Assembly: GCF_000005505.3 (NCBI RefSeq)
Contig: NC_016131.3
Coordinates: 67,418,355 to 67,482,354, forward strand
Direction of reading: 5' to 3'
Source: Brachypodium distachyon
Taxonomy: Eukaryota; Streptophyta; Magnoliopsida; Poales; Poaceae
DNA length: 64,000 nucleotides
Below are positions 24,101 to 34,969 of this stretch, in pieces. The position numbers and the translations under genes are program-made. How positions within the stretch are numbered: position 1 is the first letter of the stretch; every line of letters begins with the position of its first letter. The notes under the pieces were generated by a model. It worked only from the letters and a program-made list of their open reading frames with translations, made no database searches and was not told the origin of the DNA.

Positions 24101-25268
24101 TTTAGTGCGGAGGCTATTTCTGCCGATGGATGCGCAGGCTATTCTCGCGATCCCGCTGAGCACGATGAATTATGGTGATTTTTGGGCATGGCATTTCGAG
24201 AAATCTGGGATATTTAGTGTCCGTTCTTGTTATCGTTTGCTGGTATCGACGAAGAAAGTCCGTGAGGACTGGCTTGAGAAGCGGCCATCGTCGAGTTCTC
24301 TGAAATCTGAGAGATCTTGGACCCAGTTGTGGAAGATCAAAGTGCCTTCTAAAGTGCGTGTATTTGCTTGGATATTAGCACAAAGTTCGATTCCCACGGG
24401 TGATGTCCTTAAGCAGCGCCATATGGCGGACACGGCAGTGTGTGCAATCTGCCGGGCGACTAATGATTCCTAGAGGCATTCTTTACTGGACTGTACAATG
24501 GCGAAGTGCGTTTGGGCCTTGGCGGATGATCAACTAGTTGAGCATATGTGTGTTTCCTCTTGCCCTGACGCCCGGGAGTGGTTGTTTCATCTTATTGACA
24601 CGGCGTCTCATGCGGAATTCACGCAAATCCTATTGACCCTTTGAGCGATCTGGTGACGGAAGGCAATTCACGAGTCTATTTTTCAGAGTCCCATGACTAC
24701 TCACGGCTTTGTTCAGAAGTTTGTTTCGGAGTTTCAGATCATTCAGTCTAGTACACCAGCTCAGGCTAGGGCTGGACTGCCCCCTACGGCACCCCGCTGG
24801 CTCTCCCCGCCGGCAGGTATGTACAAGATCAACGTTGATGGAGGTGTTGCCAAGAACCAGAACAAAGGGGCGGCGGCGGCAGTTTGCCGTGACGAGTTGG
24901 GCCGCTACCAGGAGTCGTCAGCTCGTGTCTGCCCCGGGATAACTGATCCGCCAACATTGGAAGCACTTGCATGCTGCGAAGCCCTGGCCTTGGCCAAGGA
25001 TTTAAATATCCAACGGGTTCAGGTTGCTTCTGATGTCCAAGCCGTCATAAAGGGTCTCGTCGAAGGTAATCAGTGCAGCTATAGTACTATTTTACGAGAG
25101 GTTGTTGTCCGGAGTAGAGAATTTTTAGATGTCACCTTTGTTCATGAGGATAGATCTTCGAACTTGGATGCTCGGAGTGTTAAAAGTTCTTTATCGGACG
25201 GCCGTTTCACCTGGCCGTTTCAGCTGGCTCACTCAGCCGTGTACCGATGCTTTTCCTTTGTTGATTGA
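21166..25268 (+). pseudogene. LINE ORF2 (endonuclease, RT, RNase H), broken
   Basis: The start MSILSWNCRGIGN is the APE-type endonuclease N terminus. After a frameshift near 21275 the endonuclease continues with CIGDFNEVL and SDHCPILL. The reverse transcriptase follows at about 22440-23310, with RPISLCNVVLKLVSK, AFVPGRVITDN, ALKLDMMKAYDRVEW and the FADD form of the catalytic box. A TAG ends that frame at about 23313, and the next frame continues to 24473 with the zinc-binding region. RNase H lies at about 24820-25160 with INVDGG, LEALACCEAL, ASDVQAV and HEDRSSNLDA. At least three frameshifts or stops break it. Confidence 0.88.
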
Positions 25269-25306
25269 TTAATAAAGGCTGTGTGTTTTCGCTAAAAAGA
25301 AAAAAA

Positions 25307-25321
25307 ATCTATTCCTGACCC
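25307..25321. repeat. LINE target-site duplication, right copy
   Basis: ATCTATTCCTGACCC is identical to 19694-19708. It lies 96 bp upstream of the cyclin-J18 start codon, so the insertion is in the promoter-proximal or 5' UTR sequence of that gene. Confidence 0.92.
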
Positions 25322-25416
25322 GGCCCTGCCCTTGGTCGCCGCCGTCGCTAGGCTGCGGCGCCGCGCTCTGTTCCTCACCGGCGGCCCCGACTCCTTGCCG
25401 TCTCCCGCGCGCCACC

Positions 25417-27911
25417 ATGGAAATCGTGGAGAACGGGGATGCGATGGAGGTTGCGGCCGCGGCGGCAGAAAGTGCGTGGCCTGGTTCCGCCCGCCGCAGC
25501 CACCTCCTCCAGTTCCTCCTCCACGCCTCAAATGTCAGCACTCATCTTCCTACGTTTCCGAGACCCCAATCGAGCTAAATCTCACATGCTACCTTTCGTG
25601 ATTTCCTTGTAGCGGCTCGACCTCCGGCCCGTCGTCAAGTACTCCGCGCTCGCGTTCTTCGCCGAACGCCTCCTCCCCGCACTCCCGAGGTGATCGCGGT
25701 AGTCTATTTCACAAACAACTCCAGGTTTTAGTTAGGGGACCTTTTTTTTGTTGACAAGTTCGCGGCAGGAAGATAGGGTTCTGCGGCGCACGGAGTGGCC
25801 GAGCCGTGAGGTCGTGGCTACTCGAGCCCCTAAGGGACAGCAACCTGGAGCTCTTCGCGCTTGTCGCGGTGTGGATCGCCAGCAAGGTGATACTGTAAGC
25901 ATTTGAGCAAATGCTGTGTGCTCGCATGCCATGGGGGCGAGCAGAATTACCTTCCTGTTTTGCTAAACATTTGTTCAGGTTCATGAGATGAGACCACTGT
26001 CAGTGAAGAGCCTCAAGGCACTCAGCGATCGCATCATCGCCGACCAGCATTTTACATGCCGTGATTTTGCTGATGCTGTGAGTTCATGGTGCATTGTTTA
26101 CTTTTATTTAGTTTCTTCTTCTGGTGATCAAAGCTGTTTGTTGTAATGCTGCAGGAATTGGTGTTCATGGAGGTAAAGCCTCAGTGGTATAACTATGTTG
26201 CCATATTTTATTCAGATGTTATATACTTACTGTTTGTCAAGGGGTCTGTAGGTGGTGGATTATAATATTGGATCTTCAAACATTGCTTTCATATACCTGG
26301 AGGAGCTTCTCATTCAGTTCAGGTTCTCTGAATTGTTTACTTCATTTGCGAATCGCTGACTGATACTCCAGCTTTAACACTGCTATTAGGAGCAAGCGTT
26401 AAGTGTGAGCCTTAAGAATTATTATATACTTGTGAATTACTAGTTAGTGATGAACATGTATTGGCTTGTAAATCTGAAGTTTTATCCCACATCATTTTGT
26501 ATTGGCTAATGAACTGAGAAAGCACACAATAAACAGTTGCAGTAATTAGTCACTACACAGCACCATTGGCAGTTTGACTTAGCTTTTGCTTCATTCAATT
26601 TTCTCACTGCCCATGGGCAGTTGACTTAGATCCCATTCAACTTTATCACTCCCCTTGGGAAGTTGACTTAGCCCTTTGTAAGTTCGTACTTAGGGCACAC
26701 ACACTGTGACACCATCATCAATTTTATCAACCTTAAAAATTGTTAGTACTACTATCATCATTTGGTTGATGTGTTGAAGATATTAGAGCATAAATATATG
26801 CTAGTGCTATGATCCTTCTGCTCTCAGAGTTCTCGGAATATGTGAAACATAACTATAGAATTTCTGCTCATTTTCTTTCTTCACTGCCAGGGAAATATCA
26901 AAGCTAGGTGATCTTTTAAATATGGATGTCTGCATGGAAATTTTGGATGTTCTTTATGAGACTGAAGATACCTCATGGCTCTTCAACTCTCCCTGTCCAC
27001 TTGCTGCTTCAACTCTTGTATGTTCTCTGAATCCAGCATTCCTATTGACAATGAAGAGATATTGGATATTGTGGTGACAGTTATGCCTGACACTGCCTGT
27101 CTCTATTCATTTAACTATTTAAGGTTACTGCATATGTTATGTCAGTGCCAAAGCAGACATGGGAGTTTCCAATCCTTCCTTGGGGTAAGCCATTAGAAGC
27201 ATGCTTCATTTTATGTATGCATCGTCCACAAAAGAACTGCTCCCTCCGATCCAAATTAATTGTCGCAGCTTTGTCTAGATACACATGTACCTACAAACTA
27301 AAACGTGTCTAGATACATGCATATCTAGACAAAGCTGTGACAATTAGTTTGGATCGGAGGGAATACACGAATAGTAGATTCGGTTTTGGTGCTTTTTATC
27401 TCAAGGGGAACAGTGAGCATTGTGTTGTTTCTAATTTATTCAAAATTGCTGCTTACTGTGCTCTGAGGTCATATACTAATGTATAAACAGCATGTCTTTA
27501 GATGGATTAGGCCTACATATGTAATAATTATGGTGTGTCAAAACATTATGTTGCACTGATTCGATAAACCAAGCACTTTTTAACACTACTATCTGAACTT
27601 GCAGTTCAATTTACTACTCCCTCCGTTCCATAATTCTTGTCGAAATATTACATGTATCTAGACGCTTTGTAGGAATAGATACATCCATTTTTAAACAAAA
27701 TTGAGACAAGAATTATGGAACAGAGGTAGTACATGATATGCTGAAGAATCTGACTGCTCTGATGCACTTTTTAACAATATCTGAACTTGCAGTCCAATTT
27801 ACTACATCATATGCTGAAGAAGGGATCATGAAGATTGTCCTGACAATTCTCATGCATTTGTTCAAACCAGATGGAATCAAAGAGAAAAACAAGAGCGATT
27901 TCAGTATTTGA
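25417..27911 (+). CDS. CYCJ18: cyclin-J18
   Basis: Nine exons give 268 aa: 25417-25533, 25613-25689, 25769-25886, 25979-26077, 26155-26172, 26252-26322, 26891-27017, 27124-27184, 27793-27911. All junctions are GT-AG and phases agree. The cyclin box is recognisable through LDLRPVVKYSALAFFAERL, WLLEPLRDSNLELFALVAVW, IASKVHEMRPLSVKSLKAL, DAELVFMEVVDYNIGSSNI and TSWLFNSPCPLAASTL, which follow the order known for plant cyclin-J18. Cyclins of this small plant family are presumed to partner cyclin-dependent kinases in the nucleus. Their role is poorly known. The ATG context GCCACCATGG is strong. Oddities are an 18-nt microexon (exon 5), a LINE immediately upstream, and a duplicated acceptor for exon 9 with a Stowaway element in the unused copy. 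The coding sequence is intact. Confidence 0.92.
27240..27363. mobile_element. Stowaway MITE in CYCJ18 intron 8
   Basis: CTCCCTCCGATCC at the left pairs with GGATCGGAGGGAA at the right. The inner arms also pair (CTTTGTCTAGATACA with the inverted TATCTAGACAAAG). The right flank is TA and the left flank TG, so the duplication has decayed by one base. Length 124 bp. Confidence 0.85.
27571..27748 (+). repeat. duplicate of the CYCJ18 exon 9 acceptor, split by a MITE
   Basis: 27571-27616 plus 27732-27748 reproduce the sequence across the real acceptor at 27764-27821: GCACTTTTTAACA, ATCTGAACTTGCAG, CAATTTACTACAT, ATATGCTGAAGAA. Apart from the MITE the two copies differ by only a few bases and a small gap. 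Before the MITE inserted they were about 76 bp apart. This copy holds its own TTGCAG acceptor at 27604. Confidence 0.85.
27617..27729. mobile_element. Stowaway MITE inside duplicated CYCJ18 acceptor
   Basis: CTCCCTCCGTTCCATAATTC pairs with the inverted right end (ATTATGGAACAGAGGTAG). TA duplications lie at 27615-27616 and 27730-27731. Length 113 bp. Confidence 0.88.
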
Positions 27912-28634
27912 GGCTTATTTTGAGTCAGTGATGTGTATATAACACAAGCGATTGTGTCCAAATTTTGCTGATGTAAACGTTGTGTAGCTAAGTACTTTTG
28001 TAGAAGATAGCGCACCTTGTCTGTATGCTACAGTGTTGAGATTAATATCTGCAAAATGTACTAATGAATTATGCTGATTAACTAATCCTGTGAAAATTGC
28101 CGCAAGTATTGCTGCCACATGAGTACATGAGAATTCAGCTTAGATAACTGATGCTGTGATTCTTGATCTCTTCTTGAGTTTGCAAATAGAATCATACCTC
28201 CCGTCCGTGTGGCACTTGGCAATTTTGTTTTCACCTGATTGTGATGATAGCATGTAAGTCTTGACTTCTGATGTTGGCTTTCTGCAATTGTAAAATATCA
28301 CATGAAAATAACGGCGTTGTTTGAGAGATACCGATGGTACAGTGAAGTAATAATATACTAATGGCTTTATTCAGCATAGCAAGATACAACATCACCCACC
28401 AACTCTACCATGAGATTTGATGGGATGTTCTCAACTTCTCATATCGTGATACTGAAGATATTCCTTGTTACATAATTGAAAGGAGAAACTGATGCAGCGG
28501 CAACCAAAAGGTCAGTGAATTGAAGAATGAAAAGCCATACGGGCCCCCAGGAGTAGGTGCTGAGTGAGGGTCATAGTATCGCTGTTTGCTACCGCCATCA
28601 CAAGCAATTGAATGAATAGCCAACATTCTCAAAC

Positions 28635-29057
28635 TACAGAGACGAAAGAAGCATACATGGTCCTCCGCCCAGTTTATTGATCATCATACCTGCAATTTCA
28701 ATCATGTTTCGGCTCCTCCGTGCCGTATCAAAATAAACAAATTCTTCTTCAACATCTGGTGTGCAGTCAGCATCCAAGCGTGCAACTTGCTATCTGGCTG
28801 CGATTGTTTAATAGACTCCGACGCCAATTTTTCGAGCCTGCTCCATGCATGATCATCTAAGGACAAAACAGAAACCAAAGAAAGAAAAATATGCAAAGGC
28901 AACATCAAACATCAGTCCATGGATTACATGTTTCTACTGAAACTCTATCAGTCGTTTTCTTCACAACTACCATCGTGTCAACCAAACTGCATTTCTCACT
29001 GTCGGTGTCGAATCGTTGTGCAGGAGCTAGCTTCCGGGATGGCGTGCGCTTCGACAT
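28635..29057 (-). CDS. unidentified small protein gene, apparent frameshift
   Basis: I do not recognise this gene. A good start context at 29057 opens MSKRTPSRKLAPAQRFDTD (exon 29057-28928). A donor ACAT|GTAATC and an acceptor CCTTAG at 28857-28858 would continue at 28856 with DHAWSRLEKLASESIKQSQ and PDSK. The next coding-looking stretch, VARLDADCTPDVEEEF and VYFDTARRSRNMIEIAG, is in another frame and ends at a TAG at 28635-28637. Joining the two needs one extra base near 28782. Possible readings are a one-base deletion (pseudogene), a base-call error, or an exon starting after the CCAGATAG acceptor-like site at about 28790. A CAG|GTATGA donor at about 28690 leaves a further exon possible. 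The gene converges on CYCJ18. Confidence 0.35.
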
Positions 29058-29700
29058 CCTTAAACCGGGATCAGATCACCAACCGGAGCACCTCATCGCG
29101 GGGAAGCTCAAGCTCTCTAACAGAACAGAGAAGGAGCTTCCGAACCGACGGATGATTCCTGCCGTGAGACCGCGATGTATCACCTGAAAAGGAAAAAAAA
29201 AGGGGAAGCCGCTGGCGGCCGGCAGTTCGGCAGGATGGGGCGCACGTGCGGTACGTGTGTGTATTATGCTACCCTGCCTGCGGCTCCCGTGTCGCTCTCC
29301 GCTTTCTATGTGCTGCTTCTCTTGTACTGCTGCCAAGATAGTGCCTTGGGCAGTTTGAGACAGCGGATTTCCATTTGCCGGATCAGGCTTGCTACAAGTC
29401 AAATTTCACGATTTGGTGGTGTTGTCTGTTGTGTGATTTATGTATGTCTGATCCGTTTGATAGGCTGCAATTTTCTATAACTTGTAGCGTGTGTTTTGGG
29501 TTTACAGAAGGAATAAATCGGAACCGTACCACAAACAACATGAATCAACTAACGAAAATGGAGAATGACTGGACGAAAGGCTTGGATGAGCTTCATGACA
29601 TTAGCCGAGGCGTGACTGAGCAGCATGAGCTAGCGATAATAACAATACATAATCAATATATGCGTTTTTATTCTGTAGAAAGGAACGGTATTCCAAATAA

Positions 29701-29891
29701 AAAAGTAACAAATTCAATATCTGGCTATGTGCATCGATTGATGCAGAGGCTGGGGTTTTCCACCTTTTCAAAAAAAAAAGCAAAGGAAGGGTATTCTTTT
29801 CCAAGCAAATCACCGGTATTGAACTAATACCGGTGCTTATAAGTTATGCTATATCAACACTGCAGAGGCCGGGGACCCTCCCCTTTTTGAA
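29701..29891 (-). repeat. dispersed repeat, copy B, plus a partial copy
   Basis: 29701-29770, read on the minus strand, gives GAAAAGGTGGAAAACCCCAG, CCTCTGCATCAATCGATG, CACATAGCCA, matching copy A at 3321-3390 in order and spacing. A shorter relative follows at 29861-29891 (GAGGCCGGGG ... CCCCTTTTTGAAAA). The long A-runs next to each suggest transposon tails. Confidence 0.5.
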
Positions 29892-29899
29892 AAAAAAAA

Positions 29900-32800
29900 T
29901 CAACACAACAAGAGGCCCGCATTGATAGGGCCACATTGATTGTGTGGTGAGATTCCACGCGTACAATATGATTTGTAGTTTTTATAGAGAAGATTTGCAG
30001 TTTGTTGTTTTTTATCGCAGGGTATGCTCCTTCCCATAAAGTGTGCGTGGGATGTGGCATGGTTACATAGGACAAGAAGTCCAGTCTCCTACAGTATTAA
30101 TTATTTATAAATTACGTTACCACTATAATAAAAAGATGTGTCCGTCTCAAAAAAGAAGAAGGTATTGGGAATGGAAAAAGATTTAGGTATATTGCTGAGA
30201 GAGAGGCAAAATGACTCCCGGGAGCGCATGCACCTGAGATGAACAACAAATTCAAGAAAAGTACTTAATGTCTCAAGAATTCTTGAGGAAATTTGCACTT
30301 TAAATGTTCATGTATGTATAGAGATATATACCTTTTAAAGAATACTTATGCACTTAGGCAGAAAAAAAATTGTTGCTAAAATGAAAAATGTTAAATACTA
30401 TATTTATTCTTTACACGGGGATTAAAACTCATATTTTCCACGAAATTTAAAAATCGGGTGAACCTTTTGAGTTACTCTATATTTGCCTTTGAAATGGGAC
30501 ATAACTGTTGCATTTTCTGTGTTCTTTTCTGTCATTTATGCATATTTTCTTGACACTATGTTAGAGAAAACTCTACTGATTTCTGTTTTGGTGGTATAAA
30601 TAATGTTGTTGCACCGTTATTTTTAGAGATAGCAGGAAGCCCGAATCCAACAGGTGCCACAAAAAGGTATCAGTATTATAGAGACAATTTTGAAGGAAGG
30701 AAAACTTTGGTTGTTGTAAGCAAAGTGCTTGGAGCTTAGATGTTGCATGTACGGTTTTGGAGAAAAAAGGGTATTGAGATGCTCCCCTCGTTACATGTAT
30801 TGAAATGCAAGCAACTTACCTCGCATGTCTAGCCTGTAACTAACTACCCATTTCTTGCTTATATATTGGAAAAGGAACATGTACAAATGCATGTGTTAGG
30901 TGATAGCTAGCTGGAGGTTCATCATACTTTAAGAGTTAAAACTCATGGAAAAAATAATTGCTCATCTTCTATCCACAAACAAATGATTGTATAATGATTG
31001 ACTATTCCAAGAGAAAAATATATAAACTGCAAATGTCGAACAAATTTATGTGAACAGTCTAGCTAGATATGTACTAATCATTGCACAGATATACTTAGCT
31101 ATACATTAATTGCCTTTTCTTTTTCAGTGCTTTGTCATTGGCTTGATGATAATTCCATGAACCAACTATACATACAGCTGGCGATGTGAGGGGTATATCT
31201 GAAGCAGGTAGGGGGTCACATTTCTTTCATTTTCCCTTTTGACTTGTATTTCTCCTCCTAGTGTAAACTGCATTCATGTACAAGCATATGGACTACACAA
31301 TGACTACACAACTAACCAATGTGTAGCAATGTAGCAAAGTAGGAGAGAGAGTGACACGAGATCTACCAAATGGTCTACCAAAAAATGACATCTACTGTCC
31401 TAAGATAAGTGGCTTCCAAATTTCCAAAGAAATTAGTTTGTCCAAATTAAATGTATATACCTCAGGTCATCTCAGAGGGGATGGAAAACTTTTGAGCTAA
31501 TTAGGTTCGAATCATGAGCATGGCAGGCCCTCCAGGAAGAAAAAATGATTTATTAAGCAACCCAATCAAATCATTGTGTTTGGGATGATTGCTAGGACGT
31601 ACCCTGTCCAATTACACCAGTAATGATAGCCTTCTCCGAACTTAAGGAAGTTGGAGCCGGGGGAGAGTTGTGATAGCTCGATCGATGCCCAGATTTTTGG
31701 CCAACCTCCCAACAATTGCAGAGCTCGCTGGACTCTGCGTTTCCACACGCTTCATCGTCTACGTCCATGCCATATACCCCATTAATTACACCATACGTGC
31801 CATTTGCTTCTGCCTCCTGTTTTCTTTTTGATGCGCCACCTACCGGTTGAGGGTGACCGCAATCTGGCTCCAACACGCACACCAAAGGCAAAAGGGTGTA
31901 TACTTTTTGTAGATGAACCCGTCGTGAGTACGTACGTACTAGCCGTGCTTAATTAGCACTGTAGGATGCCAGACTAAACAGACGTACATGAAGCATAAAG
32001 AAGGAACACAAATGACAGGCAAGATCCGTCCTAACATCCCACAGTAGATTACTTATATTCAGAGGAGTACGAGTTTGATTCCAGGACTAGCGCCGAGAGT
32101 ACTGGTCCATGAGCAAAAATAAGCAGTAATGGAAGCATCGCCGCCGTCAACTAGAACCAGGCATATTTATGGCTAATGAGTACTGGCCTAGACCTTGTCC
32201 TGGGTTGTTGCAGGGACAGAGAATAGTGTACCACTAAGAACCACTATAGAGCTCCAAATGAACAGGCAAAAGAATTTTAACACGTTTAGGCATACTGGAG
32301 TGCCTCAGTACTCGTGTCCCTGTTCACTCGTCAGATTTCCGATTTTATTGCACTGGAAAAAGTTTCTGGATTCTGGACGAGCTGGGGTTGCTGCAGGTTC
32401 TTTTGACCAAACAATGCAGGCGACGATGGGATGTCACTGTGAAGGGATTTAATGGCGAGAAAAGGCCAAAGGGGCCATGTGAAATCTCTGCATGACGCTT
32501 CAGTATGGGACATCAAACTCACGATGACACTTGCTAGCTGTGAGGAGTCCTTGTGGCAGCCAGAGAGTACTCGTAACATTTCTGCTCTGCTTCTCTCAAA
32601 AAAAAACATTTCTGCTCCGCTGCAGCCCTGAACTAGCTACGAGTCCACGTGACAATGCATGCGTGCCTTTTTACTTTCTGACGACGAAAGCATAAATCGA
32701 ATACGTCCAAGGAAGGAAGGAAGGTAAACCTGAAGTAATTGTATCAACTAGACTGTGTGCAGAGAGCTCAGTGCCCAGGGGTAAACATTGCAGAGCACCT

Positions 32801-34680
32801 GGAGTGGAGTTCCTTCCTAGCTGCACTCCCTTCACGGGTGACGAGCTTAATTCAGACCGAGAGCTGATGCAGCAGCCATCCAGGCCTAGATCTAGCACAT
32901 ACACTTTTAAAGCTAACTTCATCCCCTCTCTTTTTTTTTTCCTGAACCGGATGGCTTTTACTCCTAATCTATTTGGTTGACCTCAGCATCACATGGCCTG
33001 TATCGTTAGTCGTAACACTGTAGTACATGTGATGGATTTTGGTAGGCTCAGATTCATCAACGGAATTAATAATATTTGTAGCGACTCGTGTAAATATTCA
33101 CATATATGCAATGCAGGCTGGCTGCAGGAATACATGTTCTCGACTTCAGAGTTCAGTCAACTCTTCCTCCTGCACACCGCGTAACGGTCGGCGCAAACTG
33201 TCAATCGGCGCCAAGACAAGATAAAGGAATCGGAGTCTCGGAGATTCCCCATCCCATCACTTATTAGTTTATGTTGCTCAACGACGCTCAAAAAGAAAAA
33301 AGTTTATGTTGCGCAACGTGTAAAACCAGATCAGTTGGGTGCATCCGTCCGATGCGGGATGAGCGCTCAAAATCACGCGCCAGCCGGAGCACACGTGATC
33401 TGGACCACTGGTAGGCTTCGAGTGTGGCTTGCAAGCAATCTACGGTGTCAGCAAAAAGCGGACCATAAAAATGGTGGTGTTTGGTGTGGGCGTACGCCTT
33501 CTGTTAGCCCTATGGAAATTTTACATGAAGGGTAGATGCCTCACATTTGTGGATTTTATGTGGTATCTCCTCGGTCATGTGTATATTTGTCTCATGAATC
33601 CCTAGACTTTACCCTTCATCCTCTCACTTTAGAGTAAACCGCAGTTCAACGTCTAATTATGTCGGTGGTACACGGTTTATTGTACTCAGTAGGAAAAATA
33701 GTTTTTTTAAGGATTTGGGTACCCTCCGTGCAACAAAAGAATTCTCAACTTTAACAAATTTAAGACATCTTTTGTTGGATGGAGAAAGTACGAGTTTTTT
33801 AATAAACAATGTGTTTCTACACTACATATCTGATGTACTATATAAACTTTGCTTACGGATCTCCAAAATCACTTCAATAAGGGGCTTGTTACGTCCGTTG
33901 GCTTGGTTAAAATTGCAAACTTTTTAGTCTTCCAATTTTTTTGCTAACTTTTTGTTTATACATTATTGTTTCTTCCTCTAAAAAATGCAATATTATTCCA
34001 ACAATTCTACTTGGACCAACATAAGGGCAATACTCTCACACCAATTTGAGCCTTAAGCTGCTCACCCTAACAGACAGATTTCTAAATATATTCGAAACAC
34101 TTAAAGGTGGCGGTAGATTATACACAACATACACCACTCATACGAGATGGACATTTGGACAATAAAAACTAGCTGTCGTATAAAATCATCTTCGTCGCAA
34201 TAGCAACATTTCCTAATGCCTCTTCAATTCAGTGTGGATAATGGTCTCAAGGCAATAAATAAATAAAATAAAATTTACATAGCCTACTGCTAGATCATCA
34301 CCTTAATGGTACGTAAAAATCCATGCTCAAAAGTAAAAGGAATCAGAAAAGACATAAAAAAACGCAGTACAATCCATGCATATATGTACGATAACAGAAA
34401 TTTAGATCTTGTCACCACATTTCACTGCCAAAATGCTTTTGGAAAACAAACACAGAAAAAGGGCAAACTGGTTCAGAAAGCCGCATCAAGAAAACAGCTG
34501 TTGTTTTTTGTCCGTTACCGCACAAGTCCTCAGTTCGAGTTCTCAACCCCACACTCAGAAACACCCCGATACTTTTTTCATTTAACGACCGACTCCCCTC
34601 GTCTTCTCCAACCTCTCGGCGCTCTCGCCCTTATCACCTCGTTTTCTTTTTTCCTGTAGTTACCAACTGCACTCGGTTGA
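29900..34680. other. intergenic, AT-rich
   Basis: No supported gene. A minus-strand open frame at 31592-31891 (SKRKQEAEANGTYGVINGVY...) has no recognisable domain and no partner exons. One small Stowaway element lies at 33722-33788. Confidence 0.45.
33722..33788. mobile_element. short Stowaway-like MITE
   Basis: CCCTCCGTGCAACAAAAGA pairs with the inverted TCTTTTGTTGGATGGAGAAAG. TA lies on both sides (33720-33721 and 33789-33790). At 67 bp it is a deletion derivative, related in its ends to the element at 18630. Confidence 0.75.
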
Positions 34681-34686
34681 GATCCA

Positions 34687-34693
34687 TATATAA
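34687..34693 (+). promoter_or_regulatory. TATA box of MAP65 gene
   Basis: TATATAA lies about 280 bp upstream of the ATG at 34970, implying a leader of roughly 250 nt that is rich in purines. Confidence 0.5.
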
Positions 34694-34969
34694 CCAAGCA
34701 ACTACCGCCGCCCGTCTCTCTAGACCGAAGGGTTGCTGCGAGGAGAGAGAGAGGCAGACAGAATAGAAGGGGAAGGGTTGGTGGTTGCTTGCCGAGAGGT
34801 GGGCATTGCCCTTGAAATTCTCGGTTCTTTCATCAGTACAGGACCAAGGAGGTCCGGCAAGGAGACAGGAGGGGGAGGGTACAGCCGTACAGGGAGGGGC
34901 ACTGGAGTGGTGCCTCCTTTGATTCTAGACTTCTAGTCGCTTCTTGTTTCTCCTTGTTGGGGAGAGGAC

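Larger units (their letters stand above)
19709..25306 (+). mobile_element. L1-type LINE retrotransposon, decayed
   Basis: This 5.6-kb non-LTR element is bounded by a perfect 15-bp target duplication. It has a GC-rich 5' leader, a gag-like first ORF with a CCHC knuckle, a second ORF with endonuclease, reverse transcriptase, zinc-binding and RNase H regions, and an A-rich tail (AAAAAGAAAAAAA). The two ORFs overlap in an ATGA at 21166-21169. Several frameshifts and stops break both, so it is not autonomous as sequenced. The intact duplication and readable protein suggest a moderately recent insertion. It has the layout of plant L1-clade elements with a C-terminal RNase H. Confidence 0.93.

Noticed and set aside
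19709..25306. The reverse transcriptase region as a retrovirus or LTR element
   Set aside because: There are no long terminal repeats, protease or integrase; the APE endonuclease, A-tail and variable-length target duplication are LINE features.
31592..31891. 99-aa minus-strand frame as a gene
   Set aside because: No recognisable domain, no neighbouring exons and no promoter-like context.
34733..34936. A 67-codon frame in the MAP65 leader as an upstream ORF
   Set aside because: It begins with TTG rather than ATG, so there is no reason to expect translation.
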